Shown piece by piece: positions 54,783 through 64,000 of a stretch of 64,000 bases of DNA (its first letter is position 1; the number at the start of each line of letters is the position of its first letter). Origin of the DNA: Paracoccus ravus (GTDB lineage Bacteria > Pseudomonadota > Alphaproteobacteria > Rhodobacterales > Rhodobacteraceae); the NCBI RefSeq assembly GCF_004522175.1, contig NZ_SDEB01000019.1, positions 1-64,000 of the forward strand, read 5' to 3'. The position numbers and the translations under genes were made by a program. The notes beneath the pieces are model-generated. The model was not told where the DNA came from and made no database searches. It saw only the letters and a list, made by a program, of their open reading frames with translations.

Positions 54783-55436
54783 TCAGCGCAGCCCAAAGAC
54801 CCGTTCGATCGGCTCATCGGCCCCAAGGCGGCTGATCCATTCTGCTTCCAGCGCCAGCTTGGCCTCGGCCAGGTCGATCAGCTCGGCGGCCCGCGCGGGA
54901 GAAAGCGCGGCCAGGCCATCGGCATCGCCCAGCACGAGATCTCCGGCCGCGATCTGGCAGCCGCCGATGGTGACCCGCTGGTTCACCTGCTTTCCCTGTG
55001 CGCCGACGGGTCCCAGAGGATTGACATGGCGCGCATAGACCGGGAAATCCGCCAATCCCGCCAGGGCGGCGCTGTCGCGGACCGCGCCGTCGCACACGAT
55101 GCCGCTGGCACCGATGCGATGCAGGTGACCGCCCAGGATCTCGCCGATCACGGCCCATGCGGCCGAGGCCCCGGCGTCGATCATCAGGACGTCGCCGGGC
55201 TCGATCAGGGCAATCGCGCGCAAGACCGCGCCGAAATCGGGCACGTCGCAGCGCGCCGTGACCGCGCGGCCGAACAGGGCAGGCTGCAGTCCCGCCGGGC
55301 GCAGCGGGCGGATCGCGATGTCGATCTGGCATTCCGGTGCAAGATCGACCAGCACCGCGACGGGAACACGCCGCCAGCGGCCGAGCAGGGCAGGATCGAT
55401 TGCCGGGATCGGCGCGGGCTGGGGCAAATCGGACAT
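54783..55436 (-). CDS. RraA-like protein (possible aldolase)
   Basis: The 217-residue protein is of the RraA/DlpA family, whose members either inhibit RNase E or are class II aldolases for 4-carboxy-4-hydroxy-2-oxoadipate. The core motif GGHLHRIGASGIVCDGAVRD supplies the Arg and Asp that bind metal and pyruvate in the aldolases, which favours the enzyme role. NPLGPVGAQGKQVNQRVTIG and DLVLGDADGLAAL are further family segments. The start at 55436 follows GAGGAAACCAGCG. It is convergent with the asparaginase gene. Confidence 0.82.
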   Translation of the reverse strand: MSDLPQPAPIPAIDPALLGRWRRVPVAVLVDLAPECQIDIAIRPLRPAGLQPALFGRAVTARCDVPDFGAVLRAIALIEPGDVLMIDAGASAAWAVIGEILGGHLHRIGASGIVCDGAVRDSAALAGLADFPVYARHVNPLGPVGAQGKQVNQRVTIGGCQIAAGDLVLGDADGLAALSPARAAELIDLAEAKLALEAEWISRLGADEPIERVFGLR

Positions 55437-55509
55437 CGCTGGTTTCCTCGTCAAATGCTGAGGGCCCGAGATTGCCCCCAGCCGCCGCGAAGGTGAAGTC
55501 CCTTTCCAG

Positions 55510-58500
55510 CTATTCCGCCGCGAGCGGTACGTCCAGCCGCCAGGACCGGCAGGCCTCGAGATAGGCCCGGCCGTCCTGCGACAGGCGCACCACGCCCATG
55601 AGACGGGAGAGTTCCAGAACCGGGTCGGGTGCCGAGGCGATCCTTGCCTCATGCTGGTCCTCGAGCCAGGCGATCTCGGCGCGAGAGATTTCGCGCAGCG
55701 GACGACCCGCCAGGCCGCGGAAGGGCCAGCGCGCCTGCATCGCATCCTTGGGCCAAAGGAATGCTGTCCCAGCTTCATCGGCAATGTCGAACATGGGATG
55801 AAACTCGGCCACCCGCGCCTGTATGCGCGTGCCGGTGCGCTGCCAGCCATGCTGCTGCGCTACCATCCGTGCAAGAGCGGCCTCGGTCACGGGTCCCGAT
55901 TCCGCGACAATGGCCAAGACGCGCGCCGCAAGTTCGGGCCTGTAAGCCGCCGAAAAGAACTTCTCGGGATCGAAGTCGGTTCGCGGCGCATCAGCCGCCG
56001 CGTCCTCTGGCGTGGGTTCCGCCTCGGCCTGATCCGATGTTTCCAGCGCCTCCTCGGCGGCCTCGGCGGCAAGGCGGAGCGCCTCGTCCCGTTCAAGACG
56101 GCGCTTGCGATCCGCCTCCAGCGCCTCGCGCAGTTCCGCATCTATGCGGCCGATTACCTCGGGGGAATTGCGGAACCAGTCGGTGGACCAGATCCGCAGA
56201 ATCCGCCAGCCCAGATGTTCCAGCACCGCCTGCCGGACACGGTCGCGGTCGCGGGCGGTGGCGGCGCGGTGATAGGTGGCGCCATCGCATTCGACACCCG
56301 CAAGCCAGACCCCCGGCAGATCGGGATGGCGCACGCCCAGATCGATCCGGAAACCCGAGACACCGATCTGGCTGTGGATCTCCCATCCCCGGCGCTCGAG
56401 CGCGTCGCGCACCGCGGCCTCGAAGGGAGAGTCCACGCCGCCCAGAGATCCGCTGTCCTGGGCCGACAGCGCGATGGCGCCGCGCTCGGCATAATCCAGA
56501 AACGCCCTGAGATCGCGCACGCCCCGCGCCCGCGTCCGGCTGAGGTCGATCCTGTCGGCGGTGATCGAGGCAAAGACATGCAGCTCCGCCCGCGCACGCG
56601 TGACCGCGACATTCAGGCGTTTCTCGCCGCCGTCATTGTTCAGCGCGCCGAAGCTCATGGAAAGCTTGCCCGCCGGATCCGGGCCGAAAGTCACCGAAAA
56701 CAGCATGACATCGCGTTCGTCGCCCTGGATGTTCTCGAGGTTCTTCACGATCAGCGGTTCTTCACGATCGTCCGAAAAGAACCATTCCAGTTCGGGCGCC
56801 TGCTTGCGCTCGGCATCGAGCAGATCAAGGATCAGGCTCTGTTGCTGGCTGTTGAAGGTGATGACGCCCAATGTCGGGCGATCCGCTTCCGGCAGATTGA
56901 TCCATTCCCCCAGCCGGGCGCGGATCATCCGCACCACGGCACGGGCTTCTTCGGGGTTGGTGCGGCCCTGCCCTCTGCCATAGACTCCGGCGACGCGATG
57001 CAGGCTCAGGGCCTGGGTCGTGGCATCGGGTGTGGGAAATGTCACCAGCCCCCCGCCGTAGTAATTGTGGTTTGAAAAGGCGATCAGGGCCTCGTCCCGG
57101 CTGCGGTAATGCCAATTCAGGCGATGGGTCGGGATGCCGGCCGCGCAGACCTCGTCGAGGATCGAGGGCATGTCCTTTTCGAAAACCGGCAGTTCCGCAT
57201 CAGCCTCGTCATCTTCGCTGCGGCCGAAAAAATTGGTCGGCGGCAGTTGCTTCGGATCGCCGACGATGATGGCCTGCCGCCCCCGCGCAATCGCCCCGAT
57301 CGCATCCCAGGTCGAAATCTGCGAGGCCTCGTCAAAGATCACCAGATCGAACTGCCCCTGTCCCGGCGGTAGATATTGCGCCACCGAAAGCGGCGACATC
57401 AGCACGCAGGGCGCAAGCTGCGGAAAGCTGGATTTCATCTGCCCGATCAGGTTGCGAATGGTCACCGAGGGGCGTTGCAGACCAAGCTGATACCGCAGCA
57501 CGCCGAGTTCGGAATTGCGCGGCACGGCGTCGCGGGCGGGCAGATCATTGCCCAGACGGCGCATCACCTCGGCAGGCGCAAGCGCGGTCATCGCCTGATC
57601 CAATTCCCGGAAGCGGCGGATCAGCGCATCGTGTTCCCAGTGGGCAAAGCCGCGCAGGTCGGGCGAGGCGTCCATGGCGAGCCTGAGCCACCACGCCATA
57701 TAGGCGCGCTCAAAGGCCGCGCCTGCGTCGATGTCCCCCTCGCCCTTTTCCAGCATCTCGACCAGCGGAGCCAGTCCCGCAGCCATGGCCTTTTCGCGCG
57801 AGGCCAGCCATTTCATCCAATCCGGGAAACGCGGGCGCAGATCGTCCAGCGCCCGAAGCCGCCCCAGCAAATTCCCAGAGCCCGGCAGGTCACATCCCCC
57901 GGCATCGGCAAAATCGAGCCGCGCCGCGCCCAATGCCGCCAGCGCGGCTTGAAGACGTTGCAGTCGCGGCGCGAGATCTCCGCCCTCGGCCTGGGCCAGC
58001 ATCTCGCGCATGACGGCGGGGGTCGCGGCCGCGAGACCGGCGCGCACAAGCGCGGATTCGGTGGCGAGAAAGGCCTCGGCCGCATCAAGAACCATGCGGA
58101 TGCGCGCCGGGTCGCTTGCCTCTGCGGAAAATTCCGCAAGCACCCGAAGCGGAGAGGCCGCAAGCCGTGCGAGCAGCGCACGAAGGCGGCGCAGCGCGGC
58201 GAGATCCGTCGCCGGGTCAGCGTTGCCCCCCTTTGCATAGGTCTGCAAGAGCTTGCGCAGGCGGGACTGGGCCAATGCCCCCAGCGGCCAGAACTTCGTC
58301 TGTGCCTCGCGCCATTGCATCTCGAGGGGATCCAGCGGCATCGAGGCGATGGCGTCATCGGGATATTGCGCCGCAAGCTGCCCGCGCGCCTGCCCGATTT
58401 CCGCCAGCAACCCCGGCAGATCGCCGAGCGCCGCGCGCAGATCCTTCAATCCCGCCAAGGCCGCGCAGGCCACTGCGGGCTGTCCCAAACGCGCCGCCGG

Positions 58501-61314
58501 CAGGGCGTCAATCGCCCTGGCCAGGTCCGAGGCTTCACTGATCGGCGCGGCATGACCCAAGCCAAGGGCCAGTTCCGCCCGCGCCTCTTCGACCTCAAGC
58601 AACGCCTTGCGCAGCCGATGCGTGGCCGCCAGCAGGCCATCCTGCCAGCCAAAGGACCATTCACCCGGCGCGATCAGGGCCAGAGGCCCATTGGGGTCAA
58701 GATCCGCGATGACGTCATGGCGCTGCCCCAATTCCCGCGCGAGCTGGCATAGCCGGGTGAAACTCGCGGCGTCGTGGCAGTCCTTGTGCGCGAAGGCCAG
58801 CGCGAATGGTGCCTGCGCCTCGGAAGCGACGCGTCCGATCGCCTGAAAAACGCTGAAGCCCTGGCTTCCCGGCTGATGCAGCGCCGCGACATAGGAGTTG
58901 AGCTGGTTCCGGGTCAGGCGCAGTTCGTCGGTCACCTGCACCCAATCCCGGTCGCCATGCGCGGTGGCGCGGTCCCATGAGCGGCCAAGCTGATTCAGGA
59001 CGACGCGGCGGTCGGCCTTGTTGGAATGCAGTTCCAGCACCGCCGCGCCCAGACCCTGCCGCTCGAGCCGACGCTGGACCACGTCCAGGGCCGCGGATTT
59101 CTCGGCGACGAACAGGACCGTGCGGCCGCGGCCGATCTGATCGGCGATGATATTGGCGATGGTCTGGCTTTTGCCGGTCCCCGGAGGCCCGATCAGGACG
59201 AAATCCCGCCCCTCTGCGGCAGCGACCACGGCGGCCAGCTGCGAACTGTCCGCAGGCATCGGCGTGAGCAGGTCGCACGGCTGATGGGTCACGTCGATCT
59301 GGTCCGGCCGGGGCATGGGCGACAGCGCGCCCGCGAAGCATTCCGCCGGGCTGTCCAGCAGGTGGCGGACCAGCGGGCTTTCGCGAAGCTGCTCGGCGCG
59401 ATCCACGAGATCCTTCCACATCAGGTATTTGGCGAAAGAGAATGTCGCGATGGCGCATTCCTCGACCAGTTCGAACCCGGCCACGTCCCGGATCCGCTGG
59501 CGCAGGGTCCCGAAGATCCGCGCGAGGTCCAGCCCGCTATCGTCGCGCGGCAGTTCGTCCTCGAGTTCCGGGATACGCAGTTCGAAATCCCGCTTGAGCA
59601 TCTCCAGCAGCGTCGCGTTGATGCGGATGTCGTCCTCGATCTGGGCGAGACGGTATTCCGACTGGGCCGAGCGCCGCTCGAGCCGGACCGGCATCAGCAA
59701 GAGCGGGGCGCGGTAATGGCGCTGTTCCGCGGCATTGCGCTTCCAGCGCAGGAAACCGATGGCGAGGAACAGCGTATTCGTGCCCCCTTCTTGCACATCG
59801 CTTTTCGCCTTGCGGTAAAGCTCTGTCAGGCGAACAGTCAGGTCCTTGCCCGCAAGAGGAACGGCAATCTGCCCCTTGCCGAGCGCGTCACGTGCCAGTT
59901 CGTTTTCGACGCGGCGCAGTTCCTCGGCGGCAAGATCGCGCCCGGACACGGCGTTTTCGTCCAAGAGCGCAAGCAGCCGGAACTGCTTGCCCTGCGCCAA
60001 GCTGTCCTCGAGCGCGGAAAGATCGGGGCAAAGCAGCGGAACGCTGAGCCGGGTCTCGCGGAAGTTCAGCAGCTTGTTGCCCAGAGACAGGTCCAGCAGC
60101 TTGCGCTGCCAGCGTTCGATCCGGCCCAGGGCGGTCGTGGGTGCCTCGTCGATCTCTTCGGCGGGCAGATGTCCCAGATCCAACGGACGCGGCAGGGCGG
60201 CCGGTGCGGCGGCTTCGGGCTCGGTCCCCGCGGGCAATTCGCGATGGCTGGCAAGCGGCCTGATCCGCGCGGCGCGGGCGCGGTTGATGTCGATGGCTTG
60301 CAGGAACTCGGTCTCATGCGCCTCGGACAAGCGGTCCCGTCCGGCCGAGACCGCCTCTTCGAAACCCACGCTGGGGCGGCGGGTCAGAAGCGTGCTTTCC
60401 AGCGGCATGAATTCGCGCGACACGGCTGTCTTGCGCAATGCAACCACATCCGGCTCGATCAACTGGCCGAAATCCTTGCGCACCAGCCAAAAGCCGGGCC
60501 AGGCATGGCCCTGCGCGAAAAGCACCGCCGTATGCAGCCCCGCCGCCTCGAATGCTGCGGCGAGAAGAAGCGAAGTGTCGAGGCAGGTTGCCAGCCCCTC
60601 GGCTACGATGCGTTCGGGGTCGCGGATCTTCTGCCCCGCGCTTTCGAACGAGGCGGGTGGCACGGCATAGCTCAGCCCCAGGCCCGTCGCCGCGGACCAG
60701 ATCGCGCCCGCCAGCATCCAGACCCGTTGCGGATCGCCGCTCTGATAACCGTCGATGGACCCGGAATGACCCGCCGCCTCAAGCAGGCGCGCCGCCTCTT
60801 TCAGCAGGCGCGCGACCTGGGGATGGTTGGGCGAGACGAAGGCTGCGAGGATATTCTCCATCTCGGCCAGACCGCCCCATTCGTCACGCGCGAGCAGTTC
60901 GATGGGGTGGGTTTCGCGGATATTCTCTTCGCCCGCGACGTCGAGGCGAAAGTCAAGCTGGCCGATCTCGGCTTCGTCCAGCCCGGCAAGGATCGCAGGA
61001 TCGAGCGGGGTATCCAGATCGGTCAGTTCGATCTCGCCCCCCGGGGCGATATGGTCGATCCGCCACTGCCGCTCGCGCAGGACCGGGGGGGAGGCCCGCA
61101 GGCTCAGGACAACATCGCGCGCGGCTGTCGGGGCGGGGTTTGCGACAACCAGCCTGAGAAGCACGGACACGCCGTTCTGGGATGAGGCAAAGTTGATCTT
61201 GCTGCGCAGATCGACGGTCAGGGCCAGCGGGGGCTGCGGCGTGACGCCCGGGGTGGCCGGGGTGGCCGGGGCGGCATTTTCCTCGGACGGAGGAAGCGGA
61301 AGATCATCTTGCAT
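55510..61314 (-). CDS. Large SF1 helicase-nuclease (DUF4011, DUF559/Vsr-like, DUF3320)
   Basis: The 1935-residue protein resembles large single-gene helicases suspected of antiphage function. A transglutaminase-like segment lies near 230-310 (EGLATCLDTSLLLAAAF, GHAWPGFWLV) and DUF4011 near 405-500 (KLLDLSLGNKLLNFRE). The SF1 motor has Walker A LIGPPGTGKSQTIAN at about 705, Walker B VIFDEASQIS, GDPKQLPPTNF, LNWHYRSRDEAL and RLNVAVTRARAELHVF. A PD-(D/E)XK-type nuclease follows at about 1620-1710 (FRIDLGVRHPDL, GVECDGATYHRA, GWRILRIWSTDW), then DUF3320. It probably unwinds and cuts DNA. The 61314 start lacks a good ribosome site; an in-frame ATG lies at 61383. No partner gene is adjacent. Confidence 0.82.
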   Translation of the reverse strand: MQDDLPLPPSEENAAPATPATPGVTPQPPLALTVDLRSKINFASSQNGVSVLLRLVVANPAPTAARDVVLSLRASPPVLRERQWRIDHIAPGGEIELTDLDTPLDPAILAGLDEAEIGQLDFRLDVAGEENIRETHPIELLARDEWGGLAEMENILAAFVSPNHPQVARLLKEAARLLEAAGHSGSIDGYQSGDPQRVWMLAGAIWSAATGLGLSYAVPPASFESAGQKIRDPERIVAEGLATCLDTSLLLAAAFEAAGLHTAVLFAQGHAWPGFWLVRKDFGQLIEPDVVALRKTAVSREFMPLESTLLTRRPSVGFEEAVSAGRDRLSEAHETEFLQAIDINRARAARIRPLASHRELPAGTEPEAAAPAALPRPLDLGHLPAEEIDEAPTTALGRIERWQRKLLDLSLGNKLLNFRETRLSVPLLCPDLSALEDSLAQGKQFRLLALLDENAVSGRDLAAEELRRVENELARDALGKGQIAVPLAGKDLTVRLTELYRKAKSDVQEGGTNTLFLAIGFLRWKRNAAEQRHYRAPLLLMPVRLERRSAQSEYRLAQIEDDIRINATLLEMLKRDFELRIPELEDELPRDDSGLDLARIFGTLRQRIRDVAGFELVEECAIATFSFAKYLMWKDLVDRAEQLRESPLVRHLLDSPAECFAGALSPMPRPDQIDVTHQPCDLLTPMPADSSQLAAVVAAAEGRDFVLIGPPGTGKSQTIANIIADQIGRGRTVLFVAEKSAALDVVQRRLERQGLGAAVLELHSNKADRRVVLNQLGRSWDRATAHGDRDWVQVTDELRLTRNQLNSYVAALHQPGSQGFSVFQAIGRVASEAQAPFALAFAHKDCHDAASFTRLCQLARELGQRHDVIADLDPNGPLALIAPGEWSFGWQDGLLAATHRLRKALLEVEEARAELALGLGHAAPISEASDLARAIDALPAARLGQPAVACAALAGLKDLRAALGDLPGLLAEIGQARGQLAAQYPDDAIASMPLDPLEMQWREAQTKFWPLGALAQSRLRKLLQTYAKGGNADPATDLAALRRLRALLARLAASPLRVLAEFSAEASDPARIRMVLDAAEAFLATESALVRAGLAAATPAVMREMLAQAEGGDLAPRLQRLQAALAALGAARLDFADAGGCDLPGSGNLLGRLRALDDLRPRFPDWMKWLASREKAMAAGLAPLVEMLEKGEGDIDAGAAFERAYMAWWLRLAMDASPDLRGFAHWEHDALIRRFRELDQAMTALAPAEVMRRLGNDLPARDAVPRNSELGVLRYQLGLQRPSVTIRNLIGQMKSSFPQLAPCVLMSPLSVAQYLPPGQGQFDLVIFDEASQISTWDAIGAIARGRQAIIVGDPKQLPPTNFFGRSEDDEADAELPVFEKDMPSILDEVCAAGIPTHRLNWHYRSRDEALIAFSNHNYYGGGLVTFPTPDATTQALSLHRVAGVYGRGQGRTNPEEARAVVRMIRARLGEWINLPEADRPTLGVITFNSQQQSLILDLLDAERKQAPELEWFFSDDREEPLIVKNLENIQGDERDVMLFSVTFGPDPAGKLSMSFGALNNDGGEKRLNVAVTRARAELHVFASITADRIDLSRTRARGVRDLRAFLDYAERGAIALSAQDSGSLGGVDSPFEAAVRDALERRGWEIHSQIGVSGFRIDLGVRHPDLPGVWLAGVECDGATYHRAATARDRDRVRQAVLEHLGWRILRIWSTDWFRNSPEVIGRIDAELREALEADRKRRLERDEALRLAAEAAEEALETSDQAEAEPTPEDAAADAPRTDFDPEKFFSAAYRPELAARVLAIVAESGPVTEAALARMVAQQHGWQRTGTRIQARVAEFHPMFDIADEAGTAFLWPKDAMQARWPFRGLAGRPLREISRAEIAWLEDQHEARIASAPDPVLELSRLMGVVRLSQDGRAYLEACRSWRLDVPLAAE

Positions 61315-61358
61315 GAGGTTCAGTCGGGAAGTCTCTGGATTGCATATATTGTTGATAA

Positions 61359-61373
61359 TGCCTGTTGCAGGCA
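61359..61373. promoter_or_regulatory. Inverted repeat upstream of the helicase-nuclease gene
   Basis: TGCCTG-TTG-CAGGCA is a perfect dyad next to an AT-rich TATATT stretch (61345-61350), 45 bases before the preferred start. It may be a repressor site or form the start of the message. Confidence 0.4.
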
Positions 61374-61436
61374 TGCACAACAAATGTTCGCGCCATGTTC
61401 CAATTCCCGGGCGGCGAACCCCATGCCCGGCCGTTT

Positions 61437-62624
61437 TCAGCCCATGCGTTCAATGGCAATGGCGGTGGCCTCGCCGCCGCCGATGCAGAGCGCGGCCATG
61501 CCCCTGCGCAGGTCATGCGACTGCAGCGCGGCCAGCAAGGTCACGATCACCCGCGCGCCCGAAGCCCCGATCGGATGGCCGAGCGCGCAGGCCCCGCCAT
61601 GGATGTTCACGATCTCATGGGACAGGCCCAGATCCCGCATCGCCGCCATGGCGACCACGGCAAATGCCTCATTGATCTCGAAAAGGTCGAAAGCCCGCAG
61701 AGCCAGACCGGTCCGCTCGGAGAGTTTTCGCATCGCGCCGATCGGGGCCGTGGGGAACAGGCTTGGCCGGTCCGCATGGGTGGCATGGCCCAGAATGCGC
61801 GCCCGGGGCACAAGACCGCGCCGTTCCGCCTCGGATGCCCGCATCATCACCAGCGCGGCGGCCCCGTCCGAAATCGAGGAGCTGTTCGCTGCAGTGACCG
61901 TGCCATCCTTGCGAAAGGCGGGCTTCAACTCGGCGATCTTGTCGAGCCGGGCCTTGCCGGGTTGCTCATCCGTATCGACCATCAGATCGCCCTTGCGCGA
62001 ATGGATCGTGACCGGGGTGATCTCGGCGGCGAAGCGACCAGCGGCGATCGCCTGCTGTGCGCGGGTCAGCGAGGTGATTGCAAAATCGTCCTGTTCCCGG
62101 CGGGTGAACTGATAGGCCTCGGCGCAATCCTCGGCAAATGTGCCCATCAGGCGGCCCTTGTCATATGCATCCTCGAGCCCGTCGAGGAACATGTGATCCA
62201 GGACCTGCCCATGCCCCATGCGATAGCCACCGCGTGCCTTGGGCAGCAGATAGGGGGCGTTGGACATGCTTTCCATGCCGCCCGCGACGATCAGATCGGC
62301 CGAGCCGGCCAGGATCATGTCATGCGCCAGCATCGCCGCCTTCATGCCCGAGCCGCACATCTTGTTGACCGTGGTGGCTCCGGCCCCCAGCGGCAGACCT
62401 GCGCCAAGCCCCGCCTGACGGGCCGGAGCCTGCCCCTGCCCCGCAGGAAGGACGCACCCCATGACGACTTCCTGAACGGCATCCGGGGCGAGGCCCGCAT
62501 CCGTCAGCGCCCCGCCAATGGCCGCCGAACCCAGCGTCGCCGCCGGGGCATCGGCAAGCGCGCCCTGAAAGCCGCCCATGGGCGTGCGCGACGCCCCGAC
62601 AATGACGATCGGATCGTGGTTCAT
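61437..62624 (-). CDS. Acetyl-CoA C-acetyltransferase (thiolase)
   Basis: The 395-residue thiolase has Cys90 in TVNKMCGSGMKA, His in ALGHPIGASGARVI and the final Cys in AALCIGGGEATAI. VAGGMESMSNAPYLLPKARG and NSSSISDGAAALV are conserved. It makes or cleaves acetoacetyl-CoA or a related 3-oxoacyl-CoA. The start at 62624 follows GCGGAGGCAGC, and it is 11 bases after the SDR stop, so both form an operon. The pairing suggests short-chain or branched acyl-CoA degradation. Confidence 0.93.
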   Translation of the reverse strand: MNHDPIVIVGASRTPMGGFQGALADAPAATLGSAAIGGALTDAGLAPDAVQEVVMGCVLPAGQGQAPARQAGLGAGLPLGAGATTVNKMCGSGMKAAMLAHDMILAGSADLIVAGGMESMSNAPYLLPKARGGYRMGHGQVLDHMFLDGLEDAYDKGRLMGTFAEDCAEAYQFTRREQDDFAITSLTRAQQAIAAGRFAAEITPVTIHSRKGDLMVDTDEQPGKARLDKIAELKPAFRKDGTVTAANSSSISDGAAALVMMRASEAERRGLVPRARILGHATHADRPSLFPTAPIGAMRKLSERTGLALRAFDLFEINEAFAVVAMAAMRDLGLSHEIVNIHGGACALGHPIGASGARVIVTLLAALQSHDLRRGMAALCIGGGEATAIAIERMG

Positions 62625-62635
62625 GCTGCCTCCGC

Positions 62636-63403
62636 TCATTTGGGTGCCATGCGCAGCGCGCCATCCAGCCGGATGACCTCGCCGTTCAGCATCGGATTTT
62701 CGACGATATGGCGCAACAGCGCCGCATATTCGGCCGGATCGCCCAGTCGCGGCGGAAAAGGCACCGTGCCGCCCAAGCTGTCCTGCACCTCCTGCGGCAG
62801 ACCGGCCATCATCGGCGTGGCAAAAAGGCCCGGGGCGATCGTCATGACCCGGATGCCGTGCCGCGCCAGTTCGCGCGCGGCGGGGAGCGTCATGGCGGCG
62901 ACGCCGCCTTTCGAAGCGGCATAGGCGACCTGCCCGATCTGGCCGTCGAAAGCCGCGATCGAGGCGGTGTTGACTATCACCCCCCGCTCGCCCGCAGGCC
63001 CCGGCGGATTCGCGGCCATGGCGGCGGCGGCAAGACGCATGACATTGAAACTGCCGATCAGATTGACCTGAACCGCGCGGCTGAAACTGTCCAGCGCATG
63101 CGGGCCGTCGCGGCCAAGGACACGTTCGCCCGGAGCCACCCCGGCGCAATTCACCGCCACATCGATGCGGCCAAAGGCCGTGACCGCCGCGCGGATCGCA
63201 TTCTCGCCTTCGCTGGCCGAGGTCACGTCGCAGCGCAGAAAATGCGCGGCATTGCCCAGCTCATCCGCCAGCGCCTCGCCCGCCTCGGCATTCACATCCA
63301 GAAGAAACACCCGCCCCCCGGCCGCGACGGCCATTCTTGCGGCAGCCGCGCCTAGGCCCGAGCCTCCGCCCGTGATCAAAAATACCCGGTCTTCGACCTG
63401 CAT
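62636..63403 (-). CDS. 3-hydroxyacyl-CoA dehydrogenase-type SDR (HSD17B10-like)
   Basis: The 255-residue dehydrogenase has the NAD motif [15 protein letters not shown] (10-24) and Asp36 in LLDVNAE for NAD preference. Catalytic residues are in [13 protein letters not shown], with Tyr161 and Lys165 in [13 protein letters not shown], and [19 protein letters not shown] is near the end. The pattern is that of 3-hydroxy-2-methylbutyryl-CoA and short-chain 3-hydroxyacyl-CoA dehydrogenases. GGGAGGGAATTGG precedes the start. Its product would be the substrate of the thiolase encoded next, so it probably acts in isoleucine or fatty-acid degradation. Confidence 0.9.
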   Translation of the reverse strand: MQVEDRVFLITGGGSGLGAAAARMAVAAGGRVFLLDVNAEAGEALADELGNAAHFLRCDVTSASEGENAIRAAVTAFGRIDVAVNCAGVAPGERVLGRDGPHALDSFSRAVQVNLIGSFNVMRLAAAAMAANPPGPAGERGVIVNTASIAAFDGQIGQVAYAASKGGVAAMTLPAARELARHGIRVMTIAPGLFATPMMAGLPQEVQDSLGGTVPFPPRLGDPAEYAALLRHIVENPMLNGEVIRLDGALRMAPK

Positions 63404-63682
63404 CCAATTCCCTCCCATCCGGCGCGCCGCGTCGCTGCGCCGGTTCCCTGGGCGAGGATGGGCGAGCGATGGGGGGCTGGCAAGCCTTGCGCGGGCGCGA
63501 CGTTCGGTCGCAGCCGATGCGGCTGGATATCGGCATGACGGCAACGCGCCTTCGCGCGCGAGCGATATGACGCGAGGCCCATCTTTCGCGCGCCGTCCGG
63601 CTGCACTAAGGAACCTGCAGCTTGTCGCGCCGGAATTTTCCCGCACGGCAAGACGACGGAAACAAAAGCGAGCCTGCCGAAC

Positions 63683-64000
63683 ATGCCCTCCGGGCCGAGC
63701 CAGACCGAGATCGAACTGTCCCGCCCCAGTCTCTGGCGGCAGTTCATGCCCTATATCGTTGCCATCCTGCTGTTCGGCGGCGGGCTCTATGCCCTGAACC
63801 GGCTTCTGGCCGAGGTCAATATCCACGAGGTTGCGGCCCAGATCCGCGCGACCCCCTGGCATGTGACCGGGCTCGCCTTGCTGACCACCATTGCGGGCTA
63901 CCTTTTCCTTGCGGGATATGACTGGTCGGCGCTGCGCCATATCGGCAAGCCCCTGCCCTTGCCGGTCGCGATGACCGGGGGGCTGATGGCCTATGCATTC
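63683..64000 (+). CDS. MprF-like protein, N-terminal part (gene runs past the window)
   Basis: The open frame from ATG 63683 gives 106 residues before the window ends. The first helix is [20 protein letters not shown], followed by [20 protein letters not shown] and [16 protein letters not shown], the opening of the lysylphosphatidylglycerol synthetase/flippase family (UPF0104 flippase domain). The full protein in this family is about 850 residues and adds and flips aminoacylated lipids, giving resistance to cationic peptides. Only the flippase start is seen, so the catalytic domain is unverified. The 280 bases before it hold no other gene. Confidence 0.75.
   Translation, partial: MPSGPSQTEIELSRPSLWRQFMPYIVAILLFGGGLYALNRLLAEVNIHEVAAQIRATPWHVTGLALLTTIAGYLFLAGYDWSALRHIGKPLPLPVAMTGGLMAYAF

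Noticed and set aside
59026..61185. A 719-codon plus-strand frame inside the helicase-nuclease gene
   Set aside because: Antisense shadow of a strongly supported gene. Composition is typical of complementary GC-rich coding DNA.
55510..63403. A multi-gene defence island around the helicase-nuclease
   Set aside because: Neighbours are an RraA-like protein, a thiolase, an SDR and an MprF-like gene; there is no restriction, toxin or integrase gene.

Overview
The window reads as chromosome of a GC-rich alphaproteobacterium, most likely of the Rhodobacterales and plausibly Paracoccus. This is inferred from high GC, dense TRAP, TTT and ABC uptake operons with 4-bp stop/start overlaps, and beta-ketoadipate genes under an IclR regulator. 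No rRNA, tRNA or CRISPR array was seen. The first 3.6 kb is an insertion-sequence graveyard: an ISNCY-type transposase gene split by an IS110-family element, then an eroded IS30-type transposase and anonymous decayed DNA. The genes from 3.8 kb onward are intact, apart from one frameshifted acetyltransferase near 35 kb.

From 3.8 to 12.2 kb lie a TAXI-type TRAP transporter, a TctCBA tripartite tricarboxylate transporter and a QuiC-type 3-dehydroshikimate dehydratase, pointing to uptake of quinate/shikimate-like or related acids and their conversion to protocatechuate. From 12.2 to 17.8 kb lies a guanidinobutyrate/GABA unit: gabD and gabT divergent from a cupin-HTH regulator, then a ureohydrolase and a short-chain dehydrogenase preceded by a 17-codon coupled mini-ORF. 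katG follows, then a LuxR-type regulator divergent from a polyamine-type ABC transporter operon (20.2-25.9 kb).

From 26.1 to 35.5 kb is a surface-polysaccharide cluster: a methyltransferase-glycosyltransferase fusion, a 1276-residue protein that appears to join a KpsC-like domain, a GT2 domain and a sulfotransferase-like domain, a second KpsC-like protein, UDP-galactopyranose mutase, a DUF4422 glycosyltransferase and a broken acetyltransferase. Then come an alpha/beta hydrolase with a branched-chain-type ABC transporter (35.5-40.9 kb), a PcaQ-like LysR regulator divergent from a DctPQM TRAP transporter (41.5-45.6 kb), a second LysR gene divergent from a small exported protein, a 59-residue membrane protein and a hybrid histidine kinase (to 50.3 kb). 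pcaR and pcaIJF (50.3-53.7 kb) share a perfect palindromic operator candidate. The last part carries an asparaginase, an RraA-like protein, a 1935-residue helicase-nuclease of antiphage-like architecture, a thiolase/SDR pair and the start of an MprF-like gene.

The working links are these. QuiC makes protocatechuate, and PcaIJF complete the final beta-ketoadipate steps; the ring-cleavage genes are not in the window. The ureohydrolase, GabT and GabD could take 4-guanidinobutyrate to succinate. The best candidates for undescribed biology are the multidomain capsule enzyme, the single-protein helicase-nuclease, and several perfect inverted repeats in divergent promoters, one of which covers a ribosome binding site.
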